From Thermobifida cellulosilytica TB100 (GTDB lineage Bacteria; Actinomycetota; Actinomycetes; Streptosporangiales; Streptosporangiaceae), in contig NZ_KQ950180.1 of NCBI RefSeq assembly GCF_001517975.1, positions 1,054,067 through 1,118,066 on the forward strand: a stretch of DNA of 64,000 nt, read 5' to 3'. The position numbers and the translations under genes were made by a program. The notes beneath the pieces were generated by a model. It was not told the origin of the DNA, made no database searches, and was given only the letters and a program-made list of their open reading frames with translations. Positions 39,696-48,661 of the stretch are shown piece by piece. Positions within the stretch are counted from its first letter, which is position 1. Every line of letters starts with the position of its first letter.

Positions 39696-39908
39696 ATGCA
39701 CGTCGGCCTCGAAGAAGCCTCACGCCAACTGGAGCAGGCCATCCACGACGCCCGGGTGTCGTTCGACTGCATCGCGCTGGAGGACCTGGACCGCGCCCAC
39801 ACCAACGCGATCACCGCCCGCGCCGCTCTCGACGCGGCCGAGAACGCCATCCGCGTCGCTCTTGAGGCCCAGCGCTCCGAGGAGCCCGCCGAGGACGGCT
39901 CCTCCTGA
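39696..39908 (+). CDS. Small helical hypothetical protein, 70 aa
   Basis: ATG at 39696 follows GGGGGG by about six bases. The product (HVGLEEASRQLEQAIHDARV, then EDLDRAHTNAITARAALDAAENAIRVALEAQRS) is a likely helical hairpin with an acidic end. No family recognised. It is divergent from the exonuclease gene and followed by a strong hairpin. A GTG at 39663 is an alternative start. Confidence 0.6.
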   Translation: MHVGLEEASRQLEQAIHDARVSFDCIALEDLDRAHTNAITARAALDAAENAIRVALEAQRSEEPAEDGSS

Positions 39909-39937
39909 TCCGCGCGTCCACAGCCTGTGGACACGGC

Positions 39938-39972
39938 GGGGCCCGGGGCGGACGCGCTCCGCCCCGGGCCCC
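39938..39972. terminator. Bidirectional hairpin, 15-bp stem
   Basis: GGGGCCCGGGGCGGA pairs perfectly with TCCGCCCCGGGCCCC around a 5-base loop, between the small helical protein gene and the E2 gene. Confidence 0.88.
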
Positions 39973-39996
39973 GCGGACTCGTCGCGGCCGGCCCGG

Positions 39997-41343
39997 TCAC
40001 CCCCAGGCCAGCACCAGCTCCTTGGGGTTCTCCAGCACCGCGCCGACGTCGCGCAGCACCTTCGAGCCCAGCTCGCCGTCGACGAGCCGGTGGTCGAAGG
40101 AGAGCGACAGCGTCGCCACCTTGCGGATCTTGAGCTTGCCCTTGTGCACCCACGGCATGTCGCGGATCTGGCCGACCGCCAGGATCGCGGCCTCGCCCGG
40201 GTTGAGGATCGGGGTCCCCCCGTCGACGCCGAAGACGCCGATGTTGGTGATGGTGATGGTGCCGCCGGTGAGGTCGGCCGGCGAGGTCCGCCCGCTCCGC
40301 GCCTTCTCGGTGAGCTCGGCCAGCGCCCGCGCCAGGTTCGGCAGCGGCAGCCGGTCGGCGTCCTTGATGTTGGGCACCACCAGGCCGCGCTCCGTGGCCG
40401 CCGCGATCCCCAGGTTCACGTAGTGCCGGACGACGACCTCCTGGTTCGCCTCGTCCCAGGAGGCGTTGATCCGCGGGTGGCGGCGCACCGCCACGAGCAG
40501 CGCCCGGGCCACCAGCAGCAGCGGGGAGACCTTCACGTCCGCGAACTCCGGACGCTCCCGCAGCCTGCGCACGGCCTTCACCGTCCTGGTGACGTCCACC
40601 TGGAGGAACTCGGTCACGTGCGGCGCGGTGAAGGCGCTGTCGACCATCGCCGCCGCCATGTGCTTGAGCACGCCCCTGACCGGGATGCGCTCCTCCCGCG
40701 CGGTACGGTCGGCGGCGGTCGGCGCCGGTGCGGAGACCGCCGGTTCGGGTGCGCGGGGGGCGGGCTGCGGCTCGGCCTGGGCGGCGTGGCGGCGCACGTC
40801 CTCGCGGGTGACGATCCCGTTCGGCCCGCTGGGGGTGACCGCGTGCAGGTCCACGCCGAGGTCCTTGGCCAGCTTGCGCACGGGCGGCTTGGCCAGCACC
40901 ACGGTCCGGGTCCCCCGTTGCGGGGCGGCCGGACGGGACAGGGCGGGCGGCCCCGTGCGGCGGCGCGACCGGCGCCGGGTGGCCCCGCTCTTCACGCCGT
41001 AGCCGACGAGCACCGGTTCGGGCTTCTCCTCGGCGGGCCGTGCGGAGTCCGCCGACGCGGCGGCGGCCGGAGCGGGCGGCGCCCCGTCCGCACCACCGGT
41101 GTCCACCGCGATGATCGGGGTGCCCACCGCCACCGTCGTTCCGGCCTCCACCAGCAGCTCGCTCACCCGGCCCGGGAACGGGCTGGGCAGCTCCACCACG
41201 GCCTTGGCCGTCTCGATCTCGCAGATGACCTGGTTGACCTTGACCTCGTCGCCCGGCTGCACGGCCCACGACAGGATCTCGGCCTCGGTCAGGCCCTCGC
41301 CCACGTCGGGCAGCGCGAACTGTCGGATTCCCTGTTGAGTCAT
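39997..41343 (-). CDS. 2-oxoacid dehydrogenase complex E2 (dihydrolipoyl acyltransferase)
   Basis: E2 transfers the acyl group from E1 to CoA. The 448 residues contain one lipoyl domain with the lipoylated Lys in CEIETAKAVVELPS (near 45), an Ala/Pro linker, the E1/E3-binding domain (VRKLAKDLGVDLHAVTPSGPNG, ~153-175), and the catalytic domain with LSLSFDHRLVDGELGS, which holds the His-Asp pair. It is the last gene of an E1alpha-E1beta-E2 operon. Whether the substrate is branched-chain oxoacids or pyruvate cannot be settled; no E3 is adjacent. Confidence 0.92.
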   Translation of the reverse strand: MTQQGIRQFALPDVGEGLTEAEILSWAVQPGDEVKVNQVICEIETAKAVVELPSPFPGRVSELLVEAGTTVAVGTPIIAVDTGGADGAPPAPAAAASADSARPAEEKPEPVLVGYGVKSGATRRRSRRRTGPPALSRPAAPQRGTRTVVLAKPPVRKLAKDLGVDLHAVTPSGPNGIVTREDVRRHAAQAEPQPAPRAPEPAVSAPAPTAADRTAREERIPVRGVLKHMAAAMVDSAFTAPHVTEFLQVDVTRTVKAVRRLRERPEFADVKVSPLLLVARALLVAVRRHPRINASWDEANQEVVVRHYVNLGIAAATERGLVVPNIKDADRLPLPNLARALAELTEKARSGRTSPADLTGGTITITNIGVFGVDGGTPILNPGEAAILAVGQIRDMPWVHKGKLKIRKVATLSLSFDHRLVDGELGSKVLRDVGAVLENPKELVLAWG

Positions 41344-41354
41344 GCCCCAGCCCC

Positions 41355-42338
41355 TCAGAACGCGAACGAGCGGTCGACGCCGTCCAGGATCCGGTCCAGG
41401 TCCGGCAGGTAGTGCTCCTCCAGCCGCGAGGGCGGGTAGGGGGTGTCGAACCCGCCGACCCTGATGACCGGAGCCTCCAGGTGGTAGAAGCAGGACTCGG
41501 TGACCCGGGCGGCGATCTCCGCGCCCAGTCCGCTGGTCACCGGGGCCTCGTGGGCGACGACGAGGCGGCCGGTGCGGCGGACCGACTCGAAGACGGTGTC
41601 GTAGTCCACCGGCGAGAGCGACCTCAGGTCGACGACCTCGATGGAGTGCTCGGTGTCGGCCTCGGCGGCCTGGAGGGCGACCTTGACCATCGGCCCGTAG
41701 GCCACCAGGGTGAGGTCGGTGCCCGCACGGGCGACGCGGGCCGCCCCCATCGGGGTGGCCGCGGCGGGGGAACCCCCGGTGTGCACCGTGGCCTTGTCCC
41801 AGTAGCGGCGCTTCGGCTCCAGGAAGACCACCGGGTCGTCGCAGGCGATGGCCTGCTGGATCATCCAGTAGGCGTCCTCGGGGTTGGCGACGGTGACCAC
41901 CCGGAGCCCCGCGGTGTGCGTGAAGTAGGCCTCGGGGGACTCGCTGTGGTGCTCGACCGCGCCGATGCCGCCCCCGTAGGGGATGCGGATGACGACGGGG
42001 AGGGTCAGCCGCCCCTCGGAGCGGGCCCGGAGTTTGGCGAGCTGGGTGAAGGTCTGGTCGGCGGCCGGGAAGAAGAAGCCGTCGAACTGGATCTCGCAGA
42101 CCGGCCGGTAGCCGCGCATCGCCAGGCCGATCGCGGTGCCGATGATGCCGGACTCGGCCAGCGGGGTGTCGATCACCCGGTCCGGGCCGAAGTCCTTGTA
42201 CAGGCCGTCGGTGATCCGGAAGACCCCGCCGAGCCGCCCCACGTCCTCGCCCATCACCAGGACCTTGGGGTCGTCCTCCATGGCGCGGCGCAGCCCCGCG
42301 TTGATCGCCTTGCCGAGGGTGAGTTCGGTTCCGCTCAT
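41355..42338 (-). CDS. 2-oxoacid dehydrogenase E1 component, beta subunit
   Basis: The 327-residue protein begins LGKAINAGLRRAMEDDPKVLVMGEDVGRLGGVF, the TPP-pocket Glu region of E1beta, and contains FPAADQTFTQLAKLRARSEG, IPYGGGIGAVEHHSESPEAYF and the C-terminal transketolase domain EVVDLRSLSPVDYDTV. Its ATG overlaps the E1alpha stop by four bases (ATGA), which indicates translational coupling. The E2 gene follows after 11 bp. Confidence 0.93.
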   Translation of the reverse strand: MSGTELTLGKAINAGLRRAMEDDPKVLVMGEDVGRLGGVFRITDGLYKDFGPDRVIDTPLAESGIIGTAIGLAMRGYRPVCEIQFDGFFFPAADQTFTQLAKLRARSEGRLTLPVVIRIPYGGGIGAVEHHSESPEAYFTHTAGLRVVTVANPEDAYWMIQQAIACDDPVVFLEPKRRYWDKATVHTGGSPAAATPMGAARVARAGTDLTLVAYGPMVKVALQAAEADTEHSIEVVDLRSLSPVDYDTVFESVRRTGRLVVAHEAPVTSGLGAEIAARVTESCFYHLEAPVIRVGGFDTPYPPSRLEEHYLPDLDRILDGVDRSFAF

Positions 42339-43447
42339 CGGGCCGCTCCTTCCGCGCCCTCGAAGGAGGCCAGGTAGTCCGCGAACTCGGCGCGCTGCTG
42401 GTCCAGGTGGCTGTGCGGTTCGGCGTAGACCTCGCGGAAGATGTCCAGCGGCGCGGGGTCGGGCAGCGCACGGCAGTCGGTGCGCACCTGCTCCCCCAGC
42501 TTCTCGGCCTCGGCGTCGACCCCGGCGAAGAAGTCGTCGTCGGCCATGCCCTCGCGGACCAGGTAGGACCGCACCCGGGCGATCGGGTCCTTGCGCCGCC
42601 ACTCCTCGGCCTCTTCCGAGGCCCGGTAACGGGTGGGGTCGTCGGAGGTGGTGTGCGCGCCCATCCGGTAGGTGAACGCCTCGATCAGCGTGGGACCCTG
42701 GCCCTCCCGGGCGCGTTGCAGCGCGTCGCGGGTGACCGCGAGGCAGGCGAACACGTCGTTGCCGTCCACGCGCAGCCCGGGGAAGCCGAACCCGGCGGCC
42801 CGGCGGTAGATGGGCGCACGGGTCTGGCGCTCCGACGGCTCGGAGATGGCCCACTGGTTGTTCTGGCAGAAGAAGACGACCGGCGCGTTGTTGACCGCGG
42901 CGTAGTTGAACGCCTCGTTGGTGTCGCCCTGGCTGGTGGCCCCGTCGCCGAAGTAGGTGATGACGGCGGTGCCGTCCGGGCCGAGCGCGCCGTCGCGCTG
43001 GACGCCCATGGCGTACCCGGTGGCGTGCAGCGTCTGGCTGCCGATGACGATGGTGTAGAGGTGGAAGTTGTGCTCGTAGGGGTCCCAGCCGCCGTTGGTG
43101 ACGCCCCGGAACATGGCCAGCAGGTCCCGGTGGGTCACCCCCCGGCACCAGGCCACTCCGTGCTCACGGTAGGAGGGGAAGGCCATGTCCTGCGGTTGCA
43201 GGGCGCGGCCCGAGCCGATCTGTGCGGCCTCCTGGCCGAGCAGGGACGCCCACAGGCCCAGCTCGCCCTGCCTCTGGAGGGCGACGGCCTCGGCGTCGAG
43301 GCGGCGTACCAGGACGAGGTCGCGGTAGAGGCCGCGGACGTGGTCGGGGGTGGGGTCGAACGGATAGTCGGGGTGCGGTACGTACTCTCCGTCGGGGGTC
43401 AAGAGCTGAACGAGCTCTGGCTCTTCACGAGCGGTGCTGTCGGACAC
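42335..43447 (-). CDS. 2-oxoacid dehydrogenase E1 component, alpha subunit
   Basis: The E1 tetramer decarboxylates the 2-oxoacid with thiamine diphosphate. This 370-residue subunit has the TPP motif GDGATSQGDTNEAFNYAAVNN (positions ~165-185), the phosphorylation-loop-like YRMGAHTTSDDPTRYR, and the conserved SLLGQEAAQIGSG and FPSYREHGVAW. I chose GTG 43447, with GAGGAG six bases upstream; the open frame extends to 43519 without similarity. It is the first gene of the operon. A palindrome about 225 bp upstream may be an operator. Confidence 0.93.
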   Translation of the reverse strand: MSDSTAREEPELVQLLTPDGEYVPHPDYPFDPTPDHVRGLYRDLVLVRRLDAEAVALQRQGELGLWASLLGQEAAQIGSGRALQPQDMAFPSYREHGVAWCRGVTHRDLLAMFRGVTNGGWDPYEHNFHLYTIVIGSQTLHATGYAMGVQRDGALGPDGTAVITYFGDGATSQGDTNEAFNYAAVNNAPVVFFCQNNQWAISEPSERQTRAPIYRRAAGFGFPGLRVDGNDVFACLAVTRDALQRAREGQGPTLIEAFTYRMGAHTTSDDPTRYRASEEAEEWRRKDPIARVRSYLVREGMADDDFFAGVDAEAEKLGEQVRTDCRALPDPAPLDIFREVYAEPHSHLDQQRAEFADYLASFEGAEGAAR

Positions 43448-43833
43448 CTGGCGCTCCTCGGTCTCGCGGCCGACTGACGGGGTACCGCTGGTCGGCCTCT
43501 TGCCGCCCGTCCGTTCCACCCGGGGTGACGGGTGTGACCGGACGGCCTACCGCCATCGTGACAGAAGTCACTATGGAGCGCGCAAGACCCCGGCGGCACC
43601 ACACGTCGTTTGACCATGATCCCGCAGAACAAGAAAAATCCCAAATACCAGGCCTTCCTATCAAATACAAGGAATTCCGAATAAAAATTCGGTACTCCTA
43701 GCTCTTCGGTAAAAGAAGACCAGGGGAGAACGGACCGTGTGCGAACGGCGCCGGGAAAACTCGCGGGACGGGAGGAGCGGGCACGACGTGTCGCCGACCG
43801 GGCACCGCACGTGCCGGGCGGCGCGGACCGGGG
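43448..43833. other. Promoter region of the E1alpha operon; no gene
   Basis: This 386-bp stretch between sigR-like and E1alpha genes contains no ORF with coding character and specifically no RsrA-like zinc anti-sigma gene. The portion 43600-43710 is notably AT-rich for this genome and contains the palindrome described separately. Confidence 0.55.
43671..43698. promoter_or_regulatory. 28-bp palindrome in the E1alpha upstream region
   Basis: CCGAAT-AAAA-ATTCGG (43677-43692) is perfect. The extension to GGA-N-T-N at the left and its complement at the right gives 10 of 12 matched per arm. The AT-rich setting suits an operator, for example of an Lrp/BkdR-type or other regulator acting on the operon. 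The protein is not identified. Confidence 0.6.
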
Positions 43834-44433
43834 TCAGTCGGCGTGCAGGCCGCGCTCCCTGGCGTAGTCCGCGAGCAGGACGCGCAACTGGCGGCGGGCG
43901 CGGTGGAGGCGGGACATGACGGTGCCCAGCGGGGTGTCCATCCGCTCGGCCACCTCCTTGTAGGAGAAGCCCTCGACGTCGATCAGGTAGACGACCAGGC
44001 GGAACTCCTCGGGCAGCCGGGCCAGCGCCGTGCGCACCGCGGAGTCGGGCAGCCGGTCGAGGACCTCGGCCTCGGCCGAACGCGAGCCGGTGGCGGCGTG
44101 CGCGTCGGCCGCGGCGAGCTGCCAGTCCTTGATCTCGTCGGTGATCTCCTGGCGGGGCTCGCGCTGCTTCTTGCGGTAGCCGTTGATGAAGGTGTTGGTG
44201 AGGATGCGGTAGAGCCAGGCGCGCAGGTTGGTGCCGGCCCGGAACTGGTGGAAGTTGGCGAACGCCTTGGCGAAGGTCTCCTGCACCAGGTCCTCGGCGT
44301 CGGCCGAGTTCCTGGTCATGCGCAGGGCTGCCGGGTAGAGCTGGTCCGCGTAGGGCGTGACGGCCTCGGTGAAGTCGGGAGCCTCCACGAGGACGCCGGC
44401 TTCCGCAGGGCGTTCGAGTTCAATGGTCGCCAA
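43834..44433 (-). CDS. sigR: ECF sigma factor, SigR/SigH type
   Basis: The 199-residue protein is a group ECF12-like sigma factor. Region 2 reads [27 protein letters not shown] followed by the SigR hallmark [14 protein letters not shown]. Region 4 reads [48 protein letters not shown]. SigR directs thiol-oxidative-stress genes such as thioredoxins. The start is a TTG at 44433 with GGGGG eight bases upstream. The normally adjacent rsrA anti-sigma gene is absent on both sides. Assignment to SigR rather than a close paralog is probable, not proven. Confidence 0.85.
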   Translation of the reverse strand: MATIELERPAEAGVLVEAPDFTEAVTPYADQLYPAALRMTRNSADAEDLVQETFAKAFANFHQFRAGTNLRAWLYRILTNTFINGYRKKQREPRQEITDEIKDWQLAAADAHAATGSRSAEAEVLDRLPDSAVRTALARLPEEFRLVVYLIDVEGFSYKEVAERMDTPLGTVMSRLHRARRQLRVLLADYARERGLHAD

Positions 44434-44918
44434 AATTTCCCCCTAGGGACGACCGGAGATGCTGCCACTTGGTGAGACGCACTCCCGTCCGGTCTACGAT
44501 GCCTGAATCTCAGGTGATTAAAGTCACGAATGCCCCTTTCCGGGTACCACTCGCAGTGGGAATCCGGTAGGAAAGATCCTTAAAATCCCTCCGTGTGGGA
44601 GCACACACCGGAGGTGCCGGGCGCAGCGTCCGCGGAATTCCACTCCTCCGCGCCACGTCTCCTGCGCCGCTCCGGCACTACCGGACCGCTTCCCACGATG
44701 CGGCTCCGCACACATCCCCCGCGGCTCTTCCCCGGCGAGCAGCCGGTTTCCTCCCCGTGCCGACGGTGCCGTACGCTCTGGTTGTCCGGGCCGCAGCCGA
44801 GCCGCGGCCGGCGCCCGCCGGTTCCCCGCTCGCCTGACGGCCTCTTCGTGCGCCCCGTGTACCGACCGGAACACGGCCGGCGCCTCACACCACCGGTGCG
44901 GCACAACCTGGAGGACCC
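44434..44918. other. Gene-free region between sigR-like and purS
   Basis: About 485 bp with no supportable ORF. It must hold the divergent promoters of the sigma-factor gene and purS. I did not find a clear SigR-type GGAAT-N18-GTT promoter in the leftward direction. Confidence 0.45.
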
Positions 44919-45161
44919 GTGGCCCGCGTCATCGTCGATGTCATGCTCAAGCCCGAGATCCTGGACCCGCAGGGACAGGCCATCCTGGGGGCCTGCGGGC
45001 GTCTCGGCTTCTCCGGGGTGACCCAGGTCCGTCAGGGCAAGCGTTTCGAGATCGAGATCGAGGGGGAGGCCGACGAGGCCCGTCTCGCCGAGGTCCGCAA
45101 ACTCGCCGAGACCCTGCTCGCCAACCCCGTCATCGAGGATTTCGCGCTCCGCGTGGAGTGA
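44919..45161 (+). CDS. purS: PurS subunit of phosphoribosylformylglycinamidine synthase
   Basis: PurS is the small subunit that bridges PurL and PurQ in purine synthesis. The 80-residue product matches the family throughout: VDVMLKPEILDPQGQAILGA, LGFSGVTQVRQGKRFEIEIEG and LLANPVIEDFALRVE. GTG at 44919 follows GGAGG. PurQ and PurL usually follow directly in actinobacteria, but neither is here. The next gene on this strand is an RsbW-like kinase. Confidence 0.93.
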   Translation: MARVIVDVMLKPEILDPQGQAILGACGRLGFSGVTQVRQGKRFEIEIEGEADEARLAEVRKLAETLLANPVIEDFALRVE

Positions 45162-45205
45162 CTCCCGCCGTCGGACAGACACCGAAATCTGACCGAAATT
45201 AAGCG

Positions 45206-45230
45206 GTTTCATAGGAAAAGCGTCGGGAAA
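45206..45230 (+). promoter_or_regulatory. Sigma-B-type promoter upstream of the RsbW-like gene
   Basis: GTTT-N15-GGGAAA matches the actinobacterial general-stress sigma consensus (GTTT, 14-16 bases, GGGTAA) with one mismatch in the -10. It lies 39 bp before the start codon of a predicted anti-sigma kinase. Confidence 0.6.
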
Positions 45231-45268
45231 GTCTCTAACCGTGCCAACGGGGTTGGGGGCTGACTCGG

Positions 45269-45709
45269 ATGGATGAGCGATTTCTCGTCGCACTGCCCAG
45301 GGCGGCATACACCGTCCCCGTACTGCGGAATTTCCTGAAGAGCACCCTACAGGTCCACGGTGTCTGCCCCGACTGCCGACGCGACATCCTGGTGGCGGCC
45401 TCCGAGGCGTGCGCGAATGTGGTCGACCACGGCGAGCCCGCGCCCGATTACCAGGTTTCGGTCCGCATCGAACGAACCTTCTGCACTCTGCGGATCACGC
45501 ACAACGGCCGCCGCTTCACCCCCGTGGCCGTGCCCGTCCGGCCCGCGGTGGAGTCCGAGTCGGGCCGGGGCGTCTTCCTGATGCACTGCCTCATGGACGA
45601 GGTCGACTTCGCCGTCGAACCCGACGGGCGCACCACGGTGCTGCTGTCCAAGCGGCTGTGCCTGCTGCCCTCGGCCGGCCGCTCCCTGGCCGCCACCGCG
45701 GCCGGGTGA
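45269..45709 (+). CDS. RsbW-like ATP-binding anti-sigma/regulatory kinase
   Basis: The 146-residue protein is a single HATPase_c domain of the anti-sigma type. The N-box reads VAASEACANVVDHG around residues 45-60, and the glycine box is degenerate (ESGRGVFLMHCLMDEVDF). Such proteins bind stress sigma factors or act on anti-anti-sigma partners. Cysteines (CPDC near 36-39) are unusual for the family. The start ATG has only a GGGGG run ten bases upstream. No sigma factor or STAS partner is adjacent. Confidence 0.83.
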   Translation: MDERFLVALPRAAYTVPVLRNFLKSTLQVHGVCPDCRRDILVAASEACANVVDHGEPAPDYQVSVRIERTFCTLRITHNGRRFTPVAVPVRPAVESESGRGVFLMHCLMDEVDFAVEPDGRTTVLLSKRLCLLPSAGRSLAATAAG

Positions 45710-45794
45710 GCCGCTCGGCGGCGGCCCGGCCGCCCCCGGACCCTTCGGGCAATCGCCTCGCACCGCCCCCAGAGCGGCGATACCATCCGTAACC

Positions 45795-46619
45795 ATGAGC
45801 GACCGCCACGCGCACCCCCGTACCGCACTGGTCACCGGAGCCTCCACCGGCATCGGCGCGGAGTACGCCCGCCAACTGGCCGAACGCGGCTACTCCGTGG
45901 TGCTGGTGGCCCGCAGCGCCGACCGTCTCGCCTCCCTCGCCACCGAACTGACCGAACGCTACGGGGTACGGACGCAGGCCCTGCCCGCCGACCTCACCGC
46001 CGACGCGGACCTGGCTCAGGTCGAGGAGCGGCTGCGCGCGACCGGCGACGCCGACGCCCCGATCGACCTGCTGGTCAACAACGCGGGCCAGGGCCACGGC
46101 GGCGAGTTCGCCACCCAGCCGGTCGAGGGCATCGACAGCACGATCGCGCTGAACGTCCGCGCGCTCACCCGGCTGGCGCGCGCCGTGCTGCCGGTGCAGA
46201 TCGAGCGGGCGGAGCGGCTGCGCTCCGCCGGACGGCCCCGGCCGATCGGTGTGATCAACGTCGCCTCGGTGGCCGGGCTGCTCCCGTCCTCCCCGGGCGG
46301 CGCGGTCTACGCCGCCACCAAGGCGTATGTGCTGTCCTTCACCGACACGCTCGCGGTCGAGACGGCCGGGCGCGGCGTGCGGGTGTCCGCGGTGCTCCCC
46401 GGCTACGTGCGCACCGACATGACCCGCTACGTGCAGGAGCGGGGCCTGCCCGACTTCGCGTTCGTCCCCAAGGAGCGCGTGGTCGCCGACTCACTGCGCG
46501 CCTGGGCCGCGGGCCGCCGCCGGGTGGTGCCCAGCCCTCAGTACCAGGCGGTCAGCGCCCTGCTCCACGTACTGCCTCCGGGGCTGTTCAACACGGTGGC
46601 CCGGCGTGTCAACCCGTGA
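45795..46619 (+). CDS. Short-chain dehydrogenase/reductase
   Basis: This 274-residue classical SDR has the NAD(P)-binding TGASTGIG at 14-21, LVNNAG near 95, and the catalytic S-Y-K set with Y172 and K176 in YAATKAYVLSF. A basic residue after the second strand (RSADR) suggests NADP preference. The C-terminal part (FVPKERVVADSLRAWAAGRRRVVPS) matches the DltE/YqjQ-type SDRs. A TACCAT -10 element eight bases before the ATG indicates a leaderless transcript. The substrate is unknown. Confidence 0.9.
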   Translation: MSDRHAHPRTALVTGASTGIGAEYARQLAERGYSVVLVARSADRLASLATELTERYGVRTQALPADLTADADLAQVEERLRATGDADAPIDLLVNNAGQGHGGEFATQPVEGIDSTIALNVRALTRLARAVLPVQIERAERLRSAGRPRPIGVINVASVAGLLPSSPGGAVYAATKAYVLSFTDTLAVETAGRGVRVSAVLPGYVRTDMTRYVQERGLPDFAFVPKERVVADSLRAWAAGRRRVVPSPQYQAVSALLHVLPPGLFNTVARRVNP

Positions 46620-46733
46620 CCGCCCGGTGCCGCGGCCCGCGGAGGGCGTTCACCTCCGCTTCACCCTCCTCAGGTTCCCCTCCGGTTTCGGCTGCGCCTA
46701 CCCTAGGAGGGCAGGCAGTCGAGGAAAGAGATC

Positions 46734-46997
46734 ATGAAGACCTTCGAAGAGCTGTTCGCCGAGCTGTCCGAGAAGGCGCGGACCCGGCCCGCGGGGTCGG
46801 GCACGGTCGCCCAACTGGACGCCGGTGTGCATGCGATCGGCAAGAAGGTCGTCGAGGAGGCGGCCGAGGTCTGGATGGCCGCCGAGTACCAGAGCGACGA
46901 GGAGACCGCCGAGGAGATCTCCCAACTGCTCTACCACCTCCAGGTCCTGATGCTGGCGCGCGGGCTGCGCCTGGAGGACGTCTACCGCCATCTCTAG
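46734..46997 (+). CDS. hisE: Phosphoribosyl-ATP pyrophosphohydrolase
   Basis: HisE performs the second step of histidine synthesis. The 87-residue product has the all-alpha NTP-pyrophosphatase pattern with [27 protein letters not shown] and [24 protein letters not shown], containing the EExxE metal ligands. It lies 79 bp before hisG, the usual actinobacterial hisE-hisG pair. A TACCCT -10 element occurs at 46699-46704. Confidence 0.95.
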   Translation: MKTFEELFAELSEKARTRPAGSGTVAQLDAGVHAIGKKVVEEAAEVWMAAEYQSDEETAEEISQLLYHLQVLMLARGLRLEDVYRHL

Positions 46998-47076
46998 GTC
47001 GGTCTCGCCCCCTGTCCGAGACCGGCCCGGCCCTGACGTCCCAAGTACCGGAACCCGTGAGCCGAGGAAGCATTCC

Positions 47077-47931
47077 ATGACCGATCTGCTGCGTATCGCC
47101 GTGCCCAACAAGGGGCAGCTCTCCGAACCCGCCGTCGCCATGCTGCGCGAGGCCGGGTACCGCCAGCGCAAGGACTCCCGCGACCTGGTCCTGCTCGACC
47201 CCGACAACGGGGCCGAGTTCTTCTTCCTGCGCCCCAGGGACATCGCCGTCTACGTCGGCGAGGGCATCCTCAACGTGGGGATCACCGGGCGCGACATGCT
47301 GCTCGACTCCGGCGCCCCGGTCGAGGAGCTGCTGCCGCTGGGCTTCGGCGGCTCCACGTTCCGCTTCGCCGCGCGCAACGGCTCCTCGATGACGGTCGAG
47401 GACCTCGCCGGGAAGCGCATCGCCACCTCCTACGAGGGGCTGCTCACCTCCTACCTGGCCGAGCGCGGCATCGATGCGCGGGTCATCCACCTGGACGGCG
47501 CGGTGGAGAGCTCGATCCAGTTGGGCGTGGCCGACGTGGTGGCCGACGTGGTGTCCACCGGCACCACCCTGCGCCAGGCCGGGCTGGAGCCGTTCGGCGA
47601 GCCCATCCTGGTGTCGGAGGCCGTGGTCATCCGCCGCAAGGGCGCGCCGGACGACCCGAAGGTCGAACAACTGCTGCGGCGCCTGCGTGGCGTGCTCGTC
47701 GCCCGCGACTACGTGATGATGGACTACGACGTGCACGCCGAGCGCCTGGAGGAGGCCACCGCGCTCACTCCCGGTATGGAGGGGCCGACCGTCTCCCCGC
47801 TGCACCGGGAGGGCTGGGTCGCGGTGCGCGCCATGGTGCCGCGCCGGGACGCCCAGCGGATCATGGACGACCTCTGGGAGATCGGGGCGCGCGCCATCCT
47901 GGTCACCGACATCTACGCCTGCCGTCTGTGA
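47077..47931 (+). CDS. hisG: ATP phosphoribosyltransferase, long form
   Basis: HisG catalyses the committed step of histidine synthesis. At 284 residues it is the long, allosterically regulated form. It has [19 protein letters not shown] at the start, [15 protein letters not shown], the PRPP-binding [16 protein letters not shown] near 155-175, and a C-terminal ACT-like regulatory domain ending [14 protein letters not shown]. It follows hisE. No HisZ would be required. Confidence 0.96.
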   Translation: MTDLLRIAVPNKGQLSEPAVAMLREAGYRQRKDSRDLVLLDPDNGAEFFFLRPRDIAVYVGEGILNVGITGRDMLLDSGAPVEELLPLGFGGSTFRFAARNGSSMTVEDLAGKRIATSYEGLLTSYLAERGIDARVIHLDGAVESSIQLGVADVVADVVSTGTTLRQAGLEPFGEPILVSEAVVIRRKGAPDDPKVEQLLRRLRGVLVARDYVMMDYDVHAERLEEATALTPGMEGPTVSPLHREGWVAVRAMVPRRDAQRIMDDLWEIGARAILVTDIYACRL

Positions 47932-47962
47932 GGGGCGGCAGCGGAGGAGGTCCGCAGTAGGA

Positions 47963-48661
47963 ATGCCGTTCCGCACCGATCCAGCCGAACCGGTGGTGGT
48001 CGACCGGGCTCCGGGGGCGAGCGGTGGGGAACTGGTGCTGCGGCGGGTCGGCGCCGACTACGAGATCATCAGCAACGGGGTGTTCCTCATGGACACCCGG
48101 GACGGCCGTTCCGAGCGCGAGCTGGTCCGCGCCTGCCTGCGTGTCCTGCCCGCCGACCGCACCGGCCTGCGGGTGCTGGTGGGCGGGCTCGGCGTGGGGT
48201 TCTCCGCGGCCGAGGCGCTGGCCTGTCCGCGGGTGGCGCTGGTGCGGGTCGTCGAGGTGGAGCCGCAGGTCGTCGCCTGGCACGCCGGGCCGCTGGGGGA
48301 GGTCGCGGGGCGTCCGCTCGACGATCCCCGCTGCCGGGTGGTCTGCGCCGACCTGGTCGAGTGGCTGGCCGACGCGGACGAGCGCTTCGACGCGGTGTGC
48401 CTGGACATCGACAACGGGCCCGACTGGACCGTGGCCGAGGGCAACCGGAGGCTGTACGGCCCGTCCGGACTGGACCGCCTGGCGCGGGTCACCGCCCCCG
48501 GCGGGGCCGTGGCGTTCTGGAGCGCGATGCCCGCGCCGGACTTCGCGGCGCTGCTGGGGCGCCGGTTCGGCGGGGTCGAGGAGATCCGGGTCCCGGTGCG
48601 CCGGGGCGACCCGGACGTGGTGTACCTGGTCCGTCCCGGCGCCGCGGGGCTCAGTCGGTGA
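47963..48661 (+). CDS. Spermidine-synthase-like SAM-binding protein
   Basis: The 232-residue protein has the Rossmann methyltransferase pattern: LRVLVGGLGVGFSAAEAL (motif I), VRVVEVEPQVVAWH (acidic strand 2), CRVVCADLVEWLADADERFDAVCLDIDNGPDW and a GGAVAFWSA strand. These resemble spermidine-synthase-like proteins lacking the N-terminal domain. Polyamine synthesis is not established. It follows hisG by 31 bp and may be transcribed with it. The final codons overlap the convergent monooxygenase gene by 11 bp. Confidence 0.8.
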   Translation: MPFRTDPAEPVVVDRAPGASGGELVLRRVGADYEIISNGVFLMDTRDGRSERELVRACLRVLPADRTGLRVLVGGLGVGFSAAEALACPRVALVRVVEVEPQVVAWHAGPLGEVAGRPLDDPRCRVVCADLVEWLADADERFDAVCLDIDNGPDWTVAEGNRRLYGPSGLDRLARVTAPGGAVAFWSAMPAPDFAALLGRRFGGVEEIRVPVRRGDPDVVYLVRPGAAGLSR

